Origin: Clostridia bacterium
GTDB lineage: Bacteria; Bacillota_A; Clostridia; Oscillospirales; Acutalibacteraceae
Assembly: GCA_017423885.1 (NCBI GenBank)
Contig: JAFPCJ010000108.1
Location: forward strand, 1-6,334
Length of the DNA stretch: 6,334 nt
Direction of reading: 5' to 3'
Shown: piece after piece, positions 1 to 6,334 of the stretch
How the letters are laid out: every line of letters starts with the position of its first letter
Position numbering within the stretch: position 1 is the stretch's first letter
The notes under the pieces: model-generated
The model's database searches: none
What the model was told of the DNA's origin: nothing
The model's input: the letters and a program-made list of their open reading frames with translations, nothing else
Position numbers and translations under genes: made by a program

Positions 1-303
1 CAGAGAAAATACCATTATAAGCGGAGTATTGACCACCGCATCAACAGAGGTGGACTTGAGCATCTCCATGAAGTCCTCATTTTCAAAGGCTATCTTGAAA
101 TTACCGAGCCCTGCAAACTCATATGTTTTGGCAATTGCATCGGTTATAGTGGAAAATGCAAGTCTAACAGAGTATATAACAGGATACACAAGTAAAGCGA
201 GAGCACCTATGATCCAAGGAAGCGTAAACAGCACGCCCGTTCTCGAGCGCCTTTTTTCAAAGCTTACAGCCCTAAGTGGTATTTTTATCTTGTTTTGTAT
301 CAT
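1..303 (-). CDS. Sugar ABC transporter permease, MalF/UgpA type, N-terminal part only (runs off the left edge)
   Basis: Only the first 101 codons are in the window. They read as the start of a binding-protein-dependent sugar permease of the CUT1 (MalF/UgpA/LplB-like) family, an integral membrane subunit that forms half of the import channel. A basic cytosolic leader (KRRSR at residues 18-21 region) is followed by a first membrane helix at about 24-50 containing LPWIIG and YPVIYS, both typical of this family. After it comes the usual extracellular F-x-GL-x-NF motif (FAGLGNF, 63-69) and the start of helix 2 near residue 88. The EAA loop that would contact the ATPase lies outside the window. The ATG overlaps the stop of the DUF5696 gene by one base (TAATG), and a strong AGGAGG sits 7 bases ahead of it, so the start is well supported and translation is probably coupled. 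It is a second MalF-type subunit, distinct in sequence from the one at 6312-5419. Its substrate is unknown. Confidence 0.9.
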   Translation of the reverse strand, partial: MIQNKIKIPLRAVSFEKRRSRTGVLFTLPWIIGALALLVYPVIYSVRLAFSTITDAIAKTYEFAGLGNFKIAFENEDFMEMLKSTSVDAVVNTPLIMVFSL

Positions 304-2450
304 TATGCTCCCTCCTTTACTGTATAATCCATAGCCGCCACAGTTATACCCTGCACCGTAACTTCATCAGAATTGTAATTTATAAATACCCTTGTACCGT
401 TTTCATATTCCGAGCAGTAAACGTTATCTGCAAGTCTTACATGGCGGCAAAGCCTGCTTGAAGCGGTTGCCTTTTGTAAAGCGTCAAACTCTTCAACTGT
501 TACGTTTATAAGTTCAAGCTGATCCTCAAAGTCTACCGCAAAGAAAACGTCAGCGGCAGTATTCGACAAAGCCGAGGAACCATCCGCACTTACAACAAAG
601 TAAGGCACAGCACCGTATTCCGCCCAACGAAGTCGGGTAACTCTGAAATCGGAAGAAAGATTTCCTGCTACGTCAAGACTATAGGGTACACAGCCCGACA
701 GCACCATTTCATAAAACGGAACGGTCTCTCCGAGAATATGATATCCCGAAGCATTCTGATAAAGCTTACTTACAAAATCGGCATATCTAAGCGCATAAGC
801 GTTTGGCTCATCCACCATCAGTTTGCCGCCCTTACCCGCATTATCGAGCAATGCCGAAAGGCTGTTTGCTGTTTGCTGACGGGTCATGCCGCAATGAGCA
901 TTGTAATCATCATAAAGAATGCTGCCCGCGCCCGCAACCGAAAGTCCGTATTTGCCCGAAAGACCGAGCTTTGGTAAAAGCTTATTAAATCTGTCAAGCT
1001 GGGTATTAGCGTTTACTATATAAGTACCGCTTTCCTCGCCGAGTATGGTCACTCGCTTGGAATTTCTTATACCGTCACGGCGAAGCACCGCGCCCTTGCG
1101 TCCCTTATCTGCAAGCACTGCATGATAATCAAGATACATATCGACATTTTTAGGCGCTTCAAACTTTTTGAGCGAGCCTATGGATGAGGCCGCCGCGCCT
1201 GTATCCGGATAAAGCCCGTAGCCTTGCTTTTGCCAGCCTACGAGTACCGCCGATATCTTATTCTCAAATCCGTCAAGCTTTTTAAACATTTCGCTCAACT
1301 GCGAAAGCGTAGTGACGGTACGGTAAGCGGTACCGACCATTGTTTCCTCTTCTGCACCCATCACCACATCGAGTTTTAAGCTCATCGCGGTATTATTATC
1401 AGGCAAAAGCTTGTATTCATTCATCAGCGAGCGTACCTTTTCAGCCATTGCAGAATAGTCGCTGTTTTCGCCGCTCATAAACTGATAGCAGACCGAGTAA
1501 TCACCCATACCTATTCTGCCATCTGATTGGAAACTTGATATTCCTGCTTCCGAAACGACCTCTGTTACCTTACGGTAGATGCCGCTTGAATAAATTCGGT
1601 TTATATCACATACATAGCCTGCAGGCTCAAGCGTTACAGAAGCGCTTGTCGAGCCATCAGCAATAAAGGCTACAAGCGAGTCTGTGCCGCGGTTTATTCC
1701 GTAGGCAGGAAGGCGGATAGAATGTACGCCTGTTTTGCTGTCGTTAAGCAGTCCGTCCACATCGGTGACGCGGTCGGAATATACATCAACCGTGACAGGA
1801 GAGGTAGCAACCGTCTTTTGGGAGAAATCATAGAGCGCTCCCGATCCGTCGGGATAAAGGATATAACCCTGCTCCCCTGAAGCACTCGCTCCAAAATAAG
1901 GCAGGATATCAATGCTCAAAACCGAGAAAAGATCGGTCTCGGTAAGAGACTCAATGGGAACCAGCACCCAAAGTCTTCCGTTTTCAAGCCAGATATCAAG
2001 CTCCAGACCTACTCCCTGCACAGGGAAAAACATTTTAAGTGCTACACCGTTATCAATTACATAGGTCTCGGTAACGCATTCGGCTTCAAAATTATTAACA
2101 CCTAGAGTATTATCGCTTTCGGTATTTATCAGCGTAACGTTACAAAGCTGTCTTAAGCTATCGGCTCTGCAGGCGCTCTTCCATACAAAGCCCGAAGCAG
2201 TATTATGAAGCTCTATCTCCTGTAAAACAGGGTCATAATAAAGCTTTAGTCCCTCACTTTCGCCCACCTGCCGTAAGCCCGCTTCGAAAAGCATATCACC
2301 TGCTTCGGACGGGCGCGCAAACACCGTCTGATAGCCCGCGGTCGGCTTGGGGTCATATTTCAAGGGGCGGTTTAAAAGATTATTTCCTACTATTATCGCA
2401 ACAACAAGCAACAGCGCCGCCAATGCGAGCAATCGTTTTTGTTTCTTCAT
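303..2450 (-). CDS. DUF5696 domain-containing membrane-anchored surface protein, possible glycosidase-like fold
   Basis: A 715-residue protein with a basic start (MKKQKR) and one hydrophobic helix at about 7-24. No clear signal-peptidase or lipobox site follows, so it is probably a signal anchor holding a large extracellular domain. I recognise the family as DUF5696 from memory of its motifs, not from a search: YILYPDGSGAL (196-206), the LPAYGINRG segment (247-255), GWQKQGYG (405-412), VPFYEMVLSG (577-586), EYGAVPYF (611-618) and the tail ENGTRVFINY (683-692). The middle (about 355-620) alternates short hydrophobic strands and helices like a (beta/alpha) barrel, with acidic residues at strand ends: D437, D441, D514/D515 and D547/E548. 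The tail from about 670 looks like a small beta sandwich of the kind that follows many glycoside hydrolase barrels. Family function is not established as far as I know; a role in binding or cutting a glycan is inferred from the flanking sugar permeases. The ATG follows the previous stop by 10 bases and ends in a one-base overlap with the next gene. No frameshift or truncation is visible. Confidence 0.85.
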   Translation of the reverse strand: MKKQKRLLALAALLLVVAIIVGNNLLNRPLKYDPKPTAGYQTVFARPSEAGDMLFEAGLRQVGESEGLKLYYDPVLQEIELHNTASGFVWKSACRADSLRQLCNVTLINTESDNTLGVNNFEAECVTETYVIDNGVALKMFFPVQGVGLELDIWLENGRLWVLVPIESLTETDLFSVLSIDILPYFGASASGEQGYILYPDGSGALYDFSQKTVATSPVTVDVYSDRVTDVDGLLNDSKTGVHSIRLPAYGINRGTDSLVAFIADGSTSASVTLEPAGYVCDINRIYSSGIYRKVTEVVSEAGISSFQSDGRIGMGDYSVCYQFMSGENSDYSAMAEKVRSLMNEYKLLPDNNTAMSLKLDVVMGAEEETMVGTAYRTVTTLSQLSEMFKKLDGFENKISAVLVGWQKQGYGLYPDTGAAASSIGSLKKFEAPKNVDMYLDYHAVLADKGRKGAVLRRDGIRNSKRVTILGEESGTYIVNANTQLDRFNKLLPKLGLSGKYGLSVAGAGSILYDDYNAHCGMTRQQTANSLSALLDNAGKGGKLMVDEPNAYALRYADFVSKLYQNASGYHILGETVPFYEMVLSGCVPYSLDVAGNLSSDFRVTRLRWAEYGAVPYFVVSADGSSALSNTAADVFFAVDFEDQLELINVTVEEFDALQKATASSRLCRHVRLADNVYCSEYENGTRVFINYNSDEVTVQGITVAAMDYTVKEGA
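304..318 (-). promoter_or_regulatory. Ribosome binding site for the partial permease, inside the end of the DUF5696 gene
   Basis: The minus strand reads AAAGGAGGG (318-310), then 7 bases, then the ATG at 303. The site lies within the last codons of the upstream gene, and the stop and start share one base (TAATG, 305-301). This arrangement fixes the start codon and suggests translational coupling. Confidence 0.85.
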
Positions 2451-2462
2451 GTCCTGCCCCCT
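2451..2462 (-). promoter_or_regulatory. Ribosome binding site for the DUF5696 gene, overlapping the upstream stop codon
   Basis: The minus strand reads AGGGGG (2462-2457), sharing its first two bases with the TAG stop of the NHL/TPR/Yip1 gene, with 6 bases to the ATG at 2450. It differs from AGGAGG by one A-to-G change, which still allows a G-U pair with 16S rRNA. The whole junction closely matches the one at 4510-4522. Confidence 0.7.
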
Positions 2463-4509
2463 ATTCCAGCGTGCTCAGCTCATGGATGATATCCGATATC
2501 TGATTTACGGTCTGTACTGCAAGTGAGGAGAAAAGCAGTATCGCGAAGCAGACGATTATCATACCGAAAAGCGATATAAGCGTTACAAGAAGCGTTTTGG
2601 TAAAGCTATAGTCGTTCATGGTTCCCATAGCGACGAGCAGCTCTATTATTACAAGCGCCAAAAGGATCCCTTCAGCTATCGTAAAGAAGACCTGATCCGA
2701 AGAGCCTGCAATATGCGAAGCCAAGGTGACTATCGGAGTAAATACCACCCAAGGCACAAGGCTGTAACAGCCTGCCGCTATCGTTTCCTTAAGCGTTGCC
2801 TCACCGCTCATAAGTGAGGTGACAAGATAGCTTATAAATATCCACAGCGCCAACGGAACGAGTATGATAGCCGCTTCATATACAAGACTTGTATCGCTCA
2901 ATGTCTTACCGACTATCGCAAAGTTTCCTGCGGCAATACGGAATATACATACAAGCGGTACTGCGGCAGGAGCCAGCAAGCACACCCACAGAGGTATACG
3001 CGAGCGATTTGCCTTTATTCGGTCATAACACACCACAGGATGACAAAGTTGAACAAAGTAAAGCTTAAAGAAGGTCTTTATACTCTTTTGTTCTTCAAAG
3101 TAAAGGCTGTGCTCCACCTTTTTATATACCCGTCTATATCCTACCACACCCATATATAAAAGTGCAAGCAAGATCACAAGTGCGATGACTACTATATAAA
3201 TATTATCCCTTATCCATGCGGTGCGAAGCTTATCATAGGCTTCGGCATAGCCGCCGTTTGCCTTGGCAGTTCTGTAGGACTCTGCCGCAGCAGTATAATC
3301 CTTCTGCTTGAGCATGATATTTCCTATCTTCTCATGTGCAAGCAGATATCCCGGACAAAGAGTAGAAATATTCTGCCAGATATCAAGTGCCTCGTTGTAC
3401 TTACCGTCAGCATAAGCGGTACCGCCTGCATATACACGCTCGGCAAAATAAGTAGGACGCAGTACCTGCAGATGATTAAGCGCACTGTCAAGCACATAAA
3501 GTCTGCCGTCTGCCGAAACAGCGATGGAGGATATCTTGCTGAACTGACCTGCGGTCTTTCCCGTTCCGCCGAATGAGAACAACATATTGCCGTCGGAGTC
3601 GTAGGCATAGATACGGTTATTGTTTGCCTGAGCCACAAGGATATTGCCGTTAGGCTCAACCGCGATATCGCAAAAAACAGGATCAGATACGGTTTTTTCC
3701 TCTACATCAACGATCACTTCGCCGTAATTTCCTGCGGGATATGTATTGACGCCGATGCCGTTGAGCACCTTGATATTATTTTCCTTGCCGAGAGTCACAG
3801 CATAAAGATCTCCGCCGAACATACAGATATTGCTGTAGGATACGCTCTCGTTCTGCGAAAGAGTATCGATCTGCTCCTTACTTCCAAAACGGCGGATAAA
3901 GAAATTCTTAAGCGAAAAATCTACCGGCTCGGCTCCGCAATAGCCCTGAAAAACGTTATCAGGGTCCATAAGCAAGAGTTGTTTTCCTGCAATACAGTAG
4001 GAATACTTGGTCTTTTCGCTGTAGACCACACGGTCGGGCATATAGATAGTAAGATTTGACAAAAGATCAGACTGCGGCTTGCCGTTCTTTTCAAGGCATT
4101 TGCCGTCCTTATCGAAAACAAGAATACGGTAATTTCCCGTATCTGTAACGAAGATCCTGCCCGATTCATCTACATAAACGCTGGTTGGATTGATAAGATA
4201 ATCGTCATCAAACATGGATATCTCCATAAGCAGAGTACCCGAGGAGTCCAGCTTTACAACACGGTCATTTCCGCTGTCGGCTATGTATATGAAGCCCTTT
4301 GAGTCTATAAAAACATCATTCGGAGCGGCAAAGGAGCGGTTGAACTGCGAAGCAACACCCGTAATGGTGGTCTCATATTCATATACCTGCGGCAAAACCG
4401 TTTTATTGTCCTCATATATAACATAATCCGAGCCTTCTGCCATACAGTTGACACCAAGCACAGACGCAAGACAGAGCATGAGGGCTACTATTCTAAAAAG
4501 TTTTTTCAT
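2461..4509 (-). CDS. NHL-repeat beta-propeller, TPR and Yip1-like membrane domain protein
   Basis: A 682-residue multidomain protein. Residues 1-24 look like a Sec signal peptide (MKK, hydrophobic core, CMA before E25). Next come propeller blades of NHL type: clear ones at about 63-88 (PNDVFIDSKGFIYIADSGND), 108-133, 277-304 and 326-352, with two weaker ones at about 157-182 and 225-250, so a six-bladed propeller is likely. Two TPR-like helical pairs follow (about 356-389 and 390-423, with GKYNEALDIW and KDYTAAAESY). A membrane helix spans about 437-457, then a basic cytosolic stretch (YRRVYKK), then five hydrophobic helices (about 506-528, 544-566, 577-600, 608-629, 636-664) resembling a Yip1 domain. 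By the positive-inside rule the propeller and TPRs lie outside the cell. NHL and TPR modules usually bind proteins or other ligands; no enzyme active site is visible. The position between sugar permeases and the DUF5696 gene suggests an accessory or scaffold role in glycan uptake, which is inference. The start is fixed by an AGGAGG 6 bases upstream. Confidence 0.88.
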   Translation of the reverse strand: MKKLFRIVALMLCLASVLGVNCMAEGSDYVIYEDNKTVLPQVYEYETTITGVASQFNRSFAAPNDVFIDSKGFIYIADSGNDRVVKLDSSGTLLMEISMFDDDYLINPTSVYVDESGRIFVTDTGNYRILVFDKDGKCLEKNGKPQSDLLSNLTIYMPDRVVYSEKTKYSYCIAGKQLLLMDPDNVFQGYCGAEPVDFSLKNFFIRRFGSKEQIDTLSQNESVSYSNICMFGGDLYAVTLGKENNIKVLNGIGVNTYPAGNYGEVIVDVEEKTVSDPVFCDIAVEPNGNILVAQANNNRIYAYDSDGNMLFSFGGTGKTAGQFSKISSIAVSADGRLYVLDSALNHLQVLRPTYFAERVYAGGTAYADGKYNEALDIWQNISTLCPGYLLAHEKIGNIMLKQKDYTAAAESYRTAKANGGYAEAYDKLRTAWIRDNIYIVVIALVILLALLYMGVVGYRRVYKKVEHSLYFEEQKSIKTFFKLYFVQLCHPVVCYDRIKANRSRIPLWVCLLAPAAVPLVCIFRIAAGNFAIVGKTLSDTSLVYEAAIILVPLALWIFISYLVTSLMSGEATLKETIAAGCYSLVPWVVFTPIVTLASHIAGSSDQVFFTIAEGILLALVIIELLVAMGTMNDYSFTKTLLVTLISLFGMIIVCFAILLFSSLAVQTVNQISDIIHELSTLE

Positions 4510-4521
4510 GGCCTGCCTCCT
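4510..4521 (-). promoter_or_regulatory. Ribosome binding site for the NHL/TPR/Yip1 gene, overlapping the upstream stop codon
   Basis: The minus strand has a perfect AGGAGG (4521-4516) that shares two bases with the TAG stop of the MalG-type permease, with 6 bases to the ATG at 4509. The stop-overlapping placement suggests coupled translation. Confidence 0.8.
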
Positions 4522-5404
4522 ATTCCTTGATGCCCGAATAGGTCATGGTCTCGATGACCTGCTTTTGCATTATGACAAATATGAGTATCGTAGGCATGGT
4601 CATAAGGAAGGTTGCCGCCGCCGAAGCACCGACGCGCGCCATATTACCGTTTTCCGAAATGCTGCTCATAACCAACGGCAAGGTCTTAAGCGCCTCATCG
4701 GTTATATAAACGAGCGGACTGAAATAATCATTCCAATTGCTTATAAATGAGAGCACTATAAGCGTTGCCCATGCAGGACGAAGCATTGGAAAAACAAGTT
4801 TTGAAAATACCGTCCATTCGCGGGCGCCGTCTATTCTTGCGGCTTCAAGCAGCGTATCGGGTATCTGCTCACAGAATTGCTTCATCAAAAACAGATTATA
4901 GCCTACTGCTATTTTGGGAATTATAAGCACAGCAAGCGTATTAACAAGACCTACGCCGCTTGCTATCATATAGTTAGGTATCTGCGTTACATGCGCGGGA
5001 AAGGATAACGCCGCAATTATCATAGCAAACAGGAATTTACCTGCAAATACCTTTTTCTTTGAAAGTCCGTATGCCGCCATAGCGGAAAACAGAATTGTAA
5101 GTGCCACTACTATTACCGTTGTAAGCGCACTGTTAAAGGCATAACGCAAAAACGGCACGGAGCTGCTGTCAAAAGCTCCTACAAGCGAGCTGAAATTCTG
5201 TAAGGTAGGATTGCGGACAAAAAATTTAGGCGGAAAAACAAACAGCTCATTATCGGGCTTAAAGGCGGTAACCGTAACATATACAAGCGGCAGTATGGTA
5301 AAGCACATCAGAAGCGTTACGAAAAGGTATCTGAAGGTCTTACCTGCCGAGATGCGTACACCGTTTTTGCCGATGCGGAGTCTTATTCCCTTTTCAACAG
5401 ACAT
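4520..5404 (-). CDS. Sugar ABC transporter permease, MalG/UgpE type
   Basis: A 294-residue integral membrane subunit of a carbohydrate ABC importer (CUT1 family), expected to pair with the permease encoded just upstream to form the channel. Six membrane helices are visible at about 24-46, 88-112, 123-146, 153-178, 207-230 and 258-282. Family hallmarks are FPPKFFVRNPTLQNF (57-71), the cytosolic EAA loop starting EAARIDGAREW (187-197) and running to FPMLRP (205-210), which docks the ATPase, NWNDYFSPL (223-231), and the classic MalG-like C terminus ending SGIKE. Length and motif order are normal for the family. The gene starts 14 bases after the first permease and ends 10 bases before the NHL/TPR/Yip1 gene, so all are probably one transcript. 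The substrate cannot be read from the permease; oligosaccharide is the likely class. Confidence 0.95.
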   Translation of the reverse strand: MSVEKGIRLRIGKNGVRISAGKTFRYLFVTLLMCFTILPLVYVTVTAFKPDNELFVFPPKFFVRNPTLQNFSSLVGAFDSSSVPFLRYAFNSALTTVIVVALTILFSAMAAYGLSKKKVFAGKFLFAMIIAALSFPAHVTQIPNYMIASGVGLVNTLAVLIIPKIAVGYNLFLMKQFCEQIPDTLLEAARIDGAREWTVFSKLVFPMLRPAWATLIVLSFISNWNDYFSPLVYITDEALKTLPLVMSSISENGNMARVGASAAATFLMTMPTILIFVIMQKQVIETMTYSGIKE

Positions 5405-5420
5405 ATATACGCACCCCCTT
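5405..5420 (-). promoter_or_regulatory. Ribosome binding site for the MalG-type permease
   Basis: The minus strand reads AAGGGGGTG (5420-5412), overlapping the TAA stop of the first permease, then 7 bases to the ATG at 5404. It is one base away from the perfect AAGGAGGTG, with a G that can still pair with U in 16S rRNA. This 14-base gap is the longest between any two genes here. Confidence 0.7.
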
Positions 5421-6312
5421 AATCCGAAAGAAGCTTCATGACAAAGCGGTTGATTCCGAAGGTAAACACAAACAGAACCACCGATATCGCCGAAGCATAG
5501 CCCATTTCAAAGCGGATGAAGGCGTAATCGTACAAATGGGCAACTATTGTATGAGCCGCATAATTGGGGCTTGGCATTCCTGCAAAACCGACCACGATAT
5601 CAAACACCGCAAAGCTACCTGTAATGGCATCGATACAGCCAAAAAGCAGCTGCGGCTTCATCTGCGGAATAATTATGTAGATAAGTTCCTGCCAAGAAGA
5701 ACGGATACCGTCTATCTGGGCGGCTTCAAGATACTCGGGGTTGATGTTCTGCAGACCCGCAAGGAAAACGAGGAAGCCATTACCCATACTCATCCAGATA
5801 CGGATGAAGATGATGATATAAAGCATGTATCTTGCATCCTGCGTAAACAGAATGGGAGACTGTATAAGACCCAACTGAATAAGCAGATTGTTTACAAGAC
5901 CGTAGCGGTCGGACGAAAACAGATAAAGCCAGACTACCGACATGGCAATACCGCTCGTTATACTCGGTGCATAAAAGCCGATAGCAAACAAACTGCGGAA
6001 CTTCATCTTATTTATAAGACAAGCCATACCGAACGAGCAGAAAAGTCCTATAGGCCCTGAAATAAGAGCAAAAAGCAGGGTATTTCTTACCGAAATTCCG
6101 AAAACATCGTCACCCAAAAACAGCTCCGAATAGTTTTCAAGCCCTACAAAGCTCGGCGCTTGCAGCATATCGTAATCGGTAAAGCTCATAACAAAAGAGA
6201 TGATTACAGGTAAAACCACAAAGCAGAAGAAAAGTATCATAAAGGGCGCGACAAACAAGGTGCCGGGGATGTATTCCTTCCAGCTTGTTCGTCTTTTAAG
6301 GCGTGTACTCAT
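5419..6312 (-). CDS. Sugar ABC transporter permease, MalF/UgpA type
   Basis: A 297-residue integral membrane subunit of a carbohydrate ABC importer (CUT1 family, COG1175-like). A basic leader (RLKRR) precedes helix 1 at about 17-43. The family motif FVGLENYSELF (55-65) follows in the extracellular loop, then helices at about 72-100, 106-132, 160-187, 209-235 and 266-290. The EAA loop, EAAQIDGIRSSW (196-207) to IIPQMKP (214-220), is intact and would contact the ATP-hydrolysing subunit. Length is typical for short MalF-type permeases without the extra periplasmic insert of E. coli MalF. It is the first gene seen in the window and pairs with the MalG-type gene 14 bases downstream. A solute-binding protein gene is commonly found just upstream in such operons, but lies outside the window if present. 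Substrate is not determinable from sequence alone. Confidence 0.95.
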   Translation of the reverse strand: MSTRLKRRTSWKEYIPGTLFVAPFMILFFCFVVLPVIISFVMSFTDYDMLQAPSFVGLENYSELFLGDDVFGISVRNTLLFALISGPIGLFCSFGMACLINKMKFRSLFAIGFYAPSITSGIAMSVVWLYLFSSDRYGLVNNLLIQLGLIQSPILFTQDARYMLYIIIFIRIWMSMGNGFLVFLAGLQNINPEYLEAAQIDGIRSSWQELIYIIIPQMKPQLLFGCIDAITGSFAVFDIVVGFAGMPSPNYAAHTIVAHLYDYAFIRFEMGYASAISVVLFVFTFGINRFVMKLLSD

Positions 6313-6330
6313 TATTTACTTCTCTCCTTT
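6313..6330 (-). promoter_or_regulatory. Ribosome binding site for the MalF-type permease
   Basis: The minus strand reads AAAGGAGAG (6330-6322), followed by 9 bases to the ATG at 6312. Counted from GGAG the spacing is 11 bases, slightly long. A TAA shares one base with the ATG (6314-6312) and another TAA lies at 6318-6316, so an upstream gene might end here, but only 22 bases are available and this cannot be decided. Confidence 0.65.
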
Positions 6331-6334
6331 CCCC

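Noticed and set aside
29..334. A 101-codon open frame on the plus strand at the left edge
   Set aside because: It is antisense to the partial permease, whose motifs and ribosome binding site are convincing, and it crosses the junction into the DUF5696 gene.
3324..4169. Open frames of 82 and 111 codons on the minus strand inside the NHL/TPR/Yip1 gene
   Set aside because: They are out-of-frame shadows of a continuous 682-codon gene with recognisable repeats in its own frame.
4435..4450. Possible lipobox near C22 of the NHL/TPR/Yip1 protein (LGVNC)
   Set aside because: The residue before the cysteine is asparagine instead of the small G/A/S needed for lipoprotein processing. Cleavage after CMA by signal peptidase I fits better.
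5405..5411. Alternating TATATA just before the MalG-type permease start, as a -10 promoter element
   Set aside because: It sits directly between a ribosome binding site and the start codon, too close to serve as a promoter for this gene, and no partner -35 box was evident.
2451..5418. Possible terminators or promoters between the genes
   Set aside because: The gaps are 10 to 14 bases and fully taken up by ribosome binding sites; no hairpin with a T-run or promoter box fits.
5536..6060. A 174-codon open frame on the plus strand opposite the MalF-type permease
   Set aside because: It lies wholly antisense to a gene with clear family motifs, has no Shine-Dalgarno site I can see, and its product is hydrophilic and matches no family I recognise. 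It is best read as a shadow of the permease codons.

Overview
The window is a slice of one tightly packed operon on the minus strand, read from right to left. It holds four complete genes and the start of a fifth. In order of transcription they are: a MalF/UgpA-type sugar ABC permease (6312-5419), a MalG/UgpE-type partner permease (5404-4520), a surface protein joining an NHL propeller, TPRs and a Yip1-like membrane domain (4509-2461), a membrane-anchored DUF5696-type protein (2450-303), and a second MalF/UgpA-type permease cut by the left edge (303-1). Gaps between genes are 14, 10 and 10 bases, and the last pair overlaps by one base. I see no room for an internal promoter or terminator, and no non-coding stretch above 25 bases. 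No RNA gene, mobile element, CRISPR array or long repeat was found.

The organism looks like a Gram-positive member of the Bacillota, probably an anaerobic Clostridia-class bacterium. The grounds are strong AGGAGG-type Shine-Dalgarno sites before the genes, the CUT1-type sugar permease family, and the DUF5696 plus NHL/TPR/Yip1 pairing, which from memory is common in Paenibacillus and Clostridia. GC content is middling by eye. Genus and species cannot be told from this window.

Read together, the locus is best described as a carbohydrate (oligosaccharide or glycan) uptake operon. The two complete permeases would form one heterodimeric channel, and the partial permease implies a second channel encoded further left. 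Between them lie two proteins predicted to sit in the membrane with large domains outside the cell. One is a propeller/TPR scaffold. The other is a DUF5696 protein whose conserved motifs and C-terminal beta-rich tail recall glycoside hydrolases, though this is an inference and no activity is assigned. No ATPase and no solute-binding protein lie in the window. The binding proteins probably flank it, and the ATPase may be a shared MsmX-type protein encoded elsewhere. The least understood part is how the two surface proteins work with the transporters.
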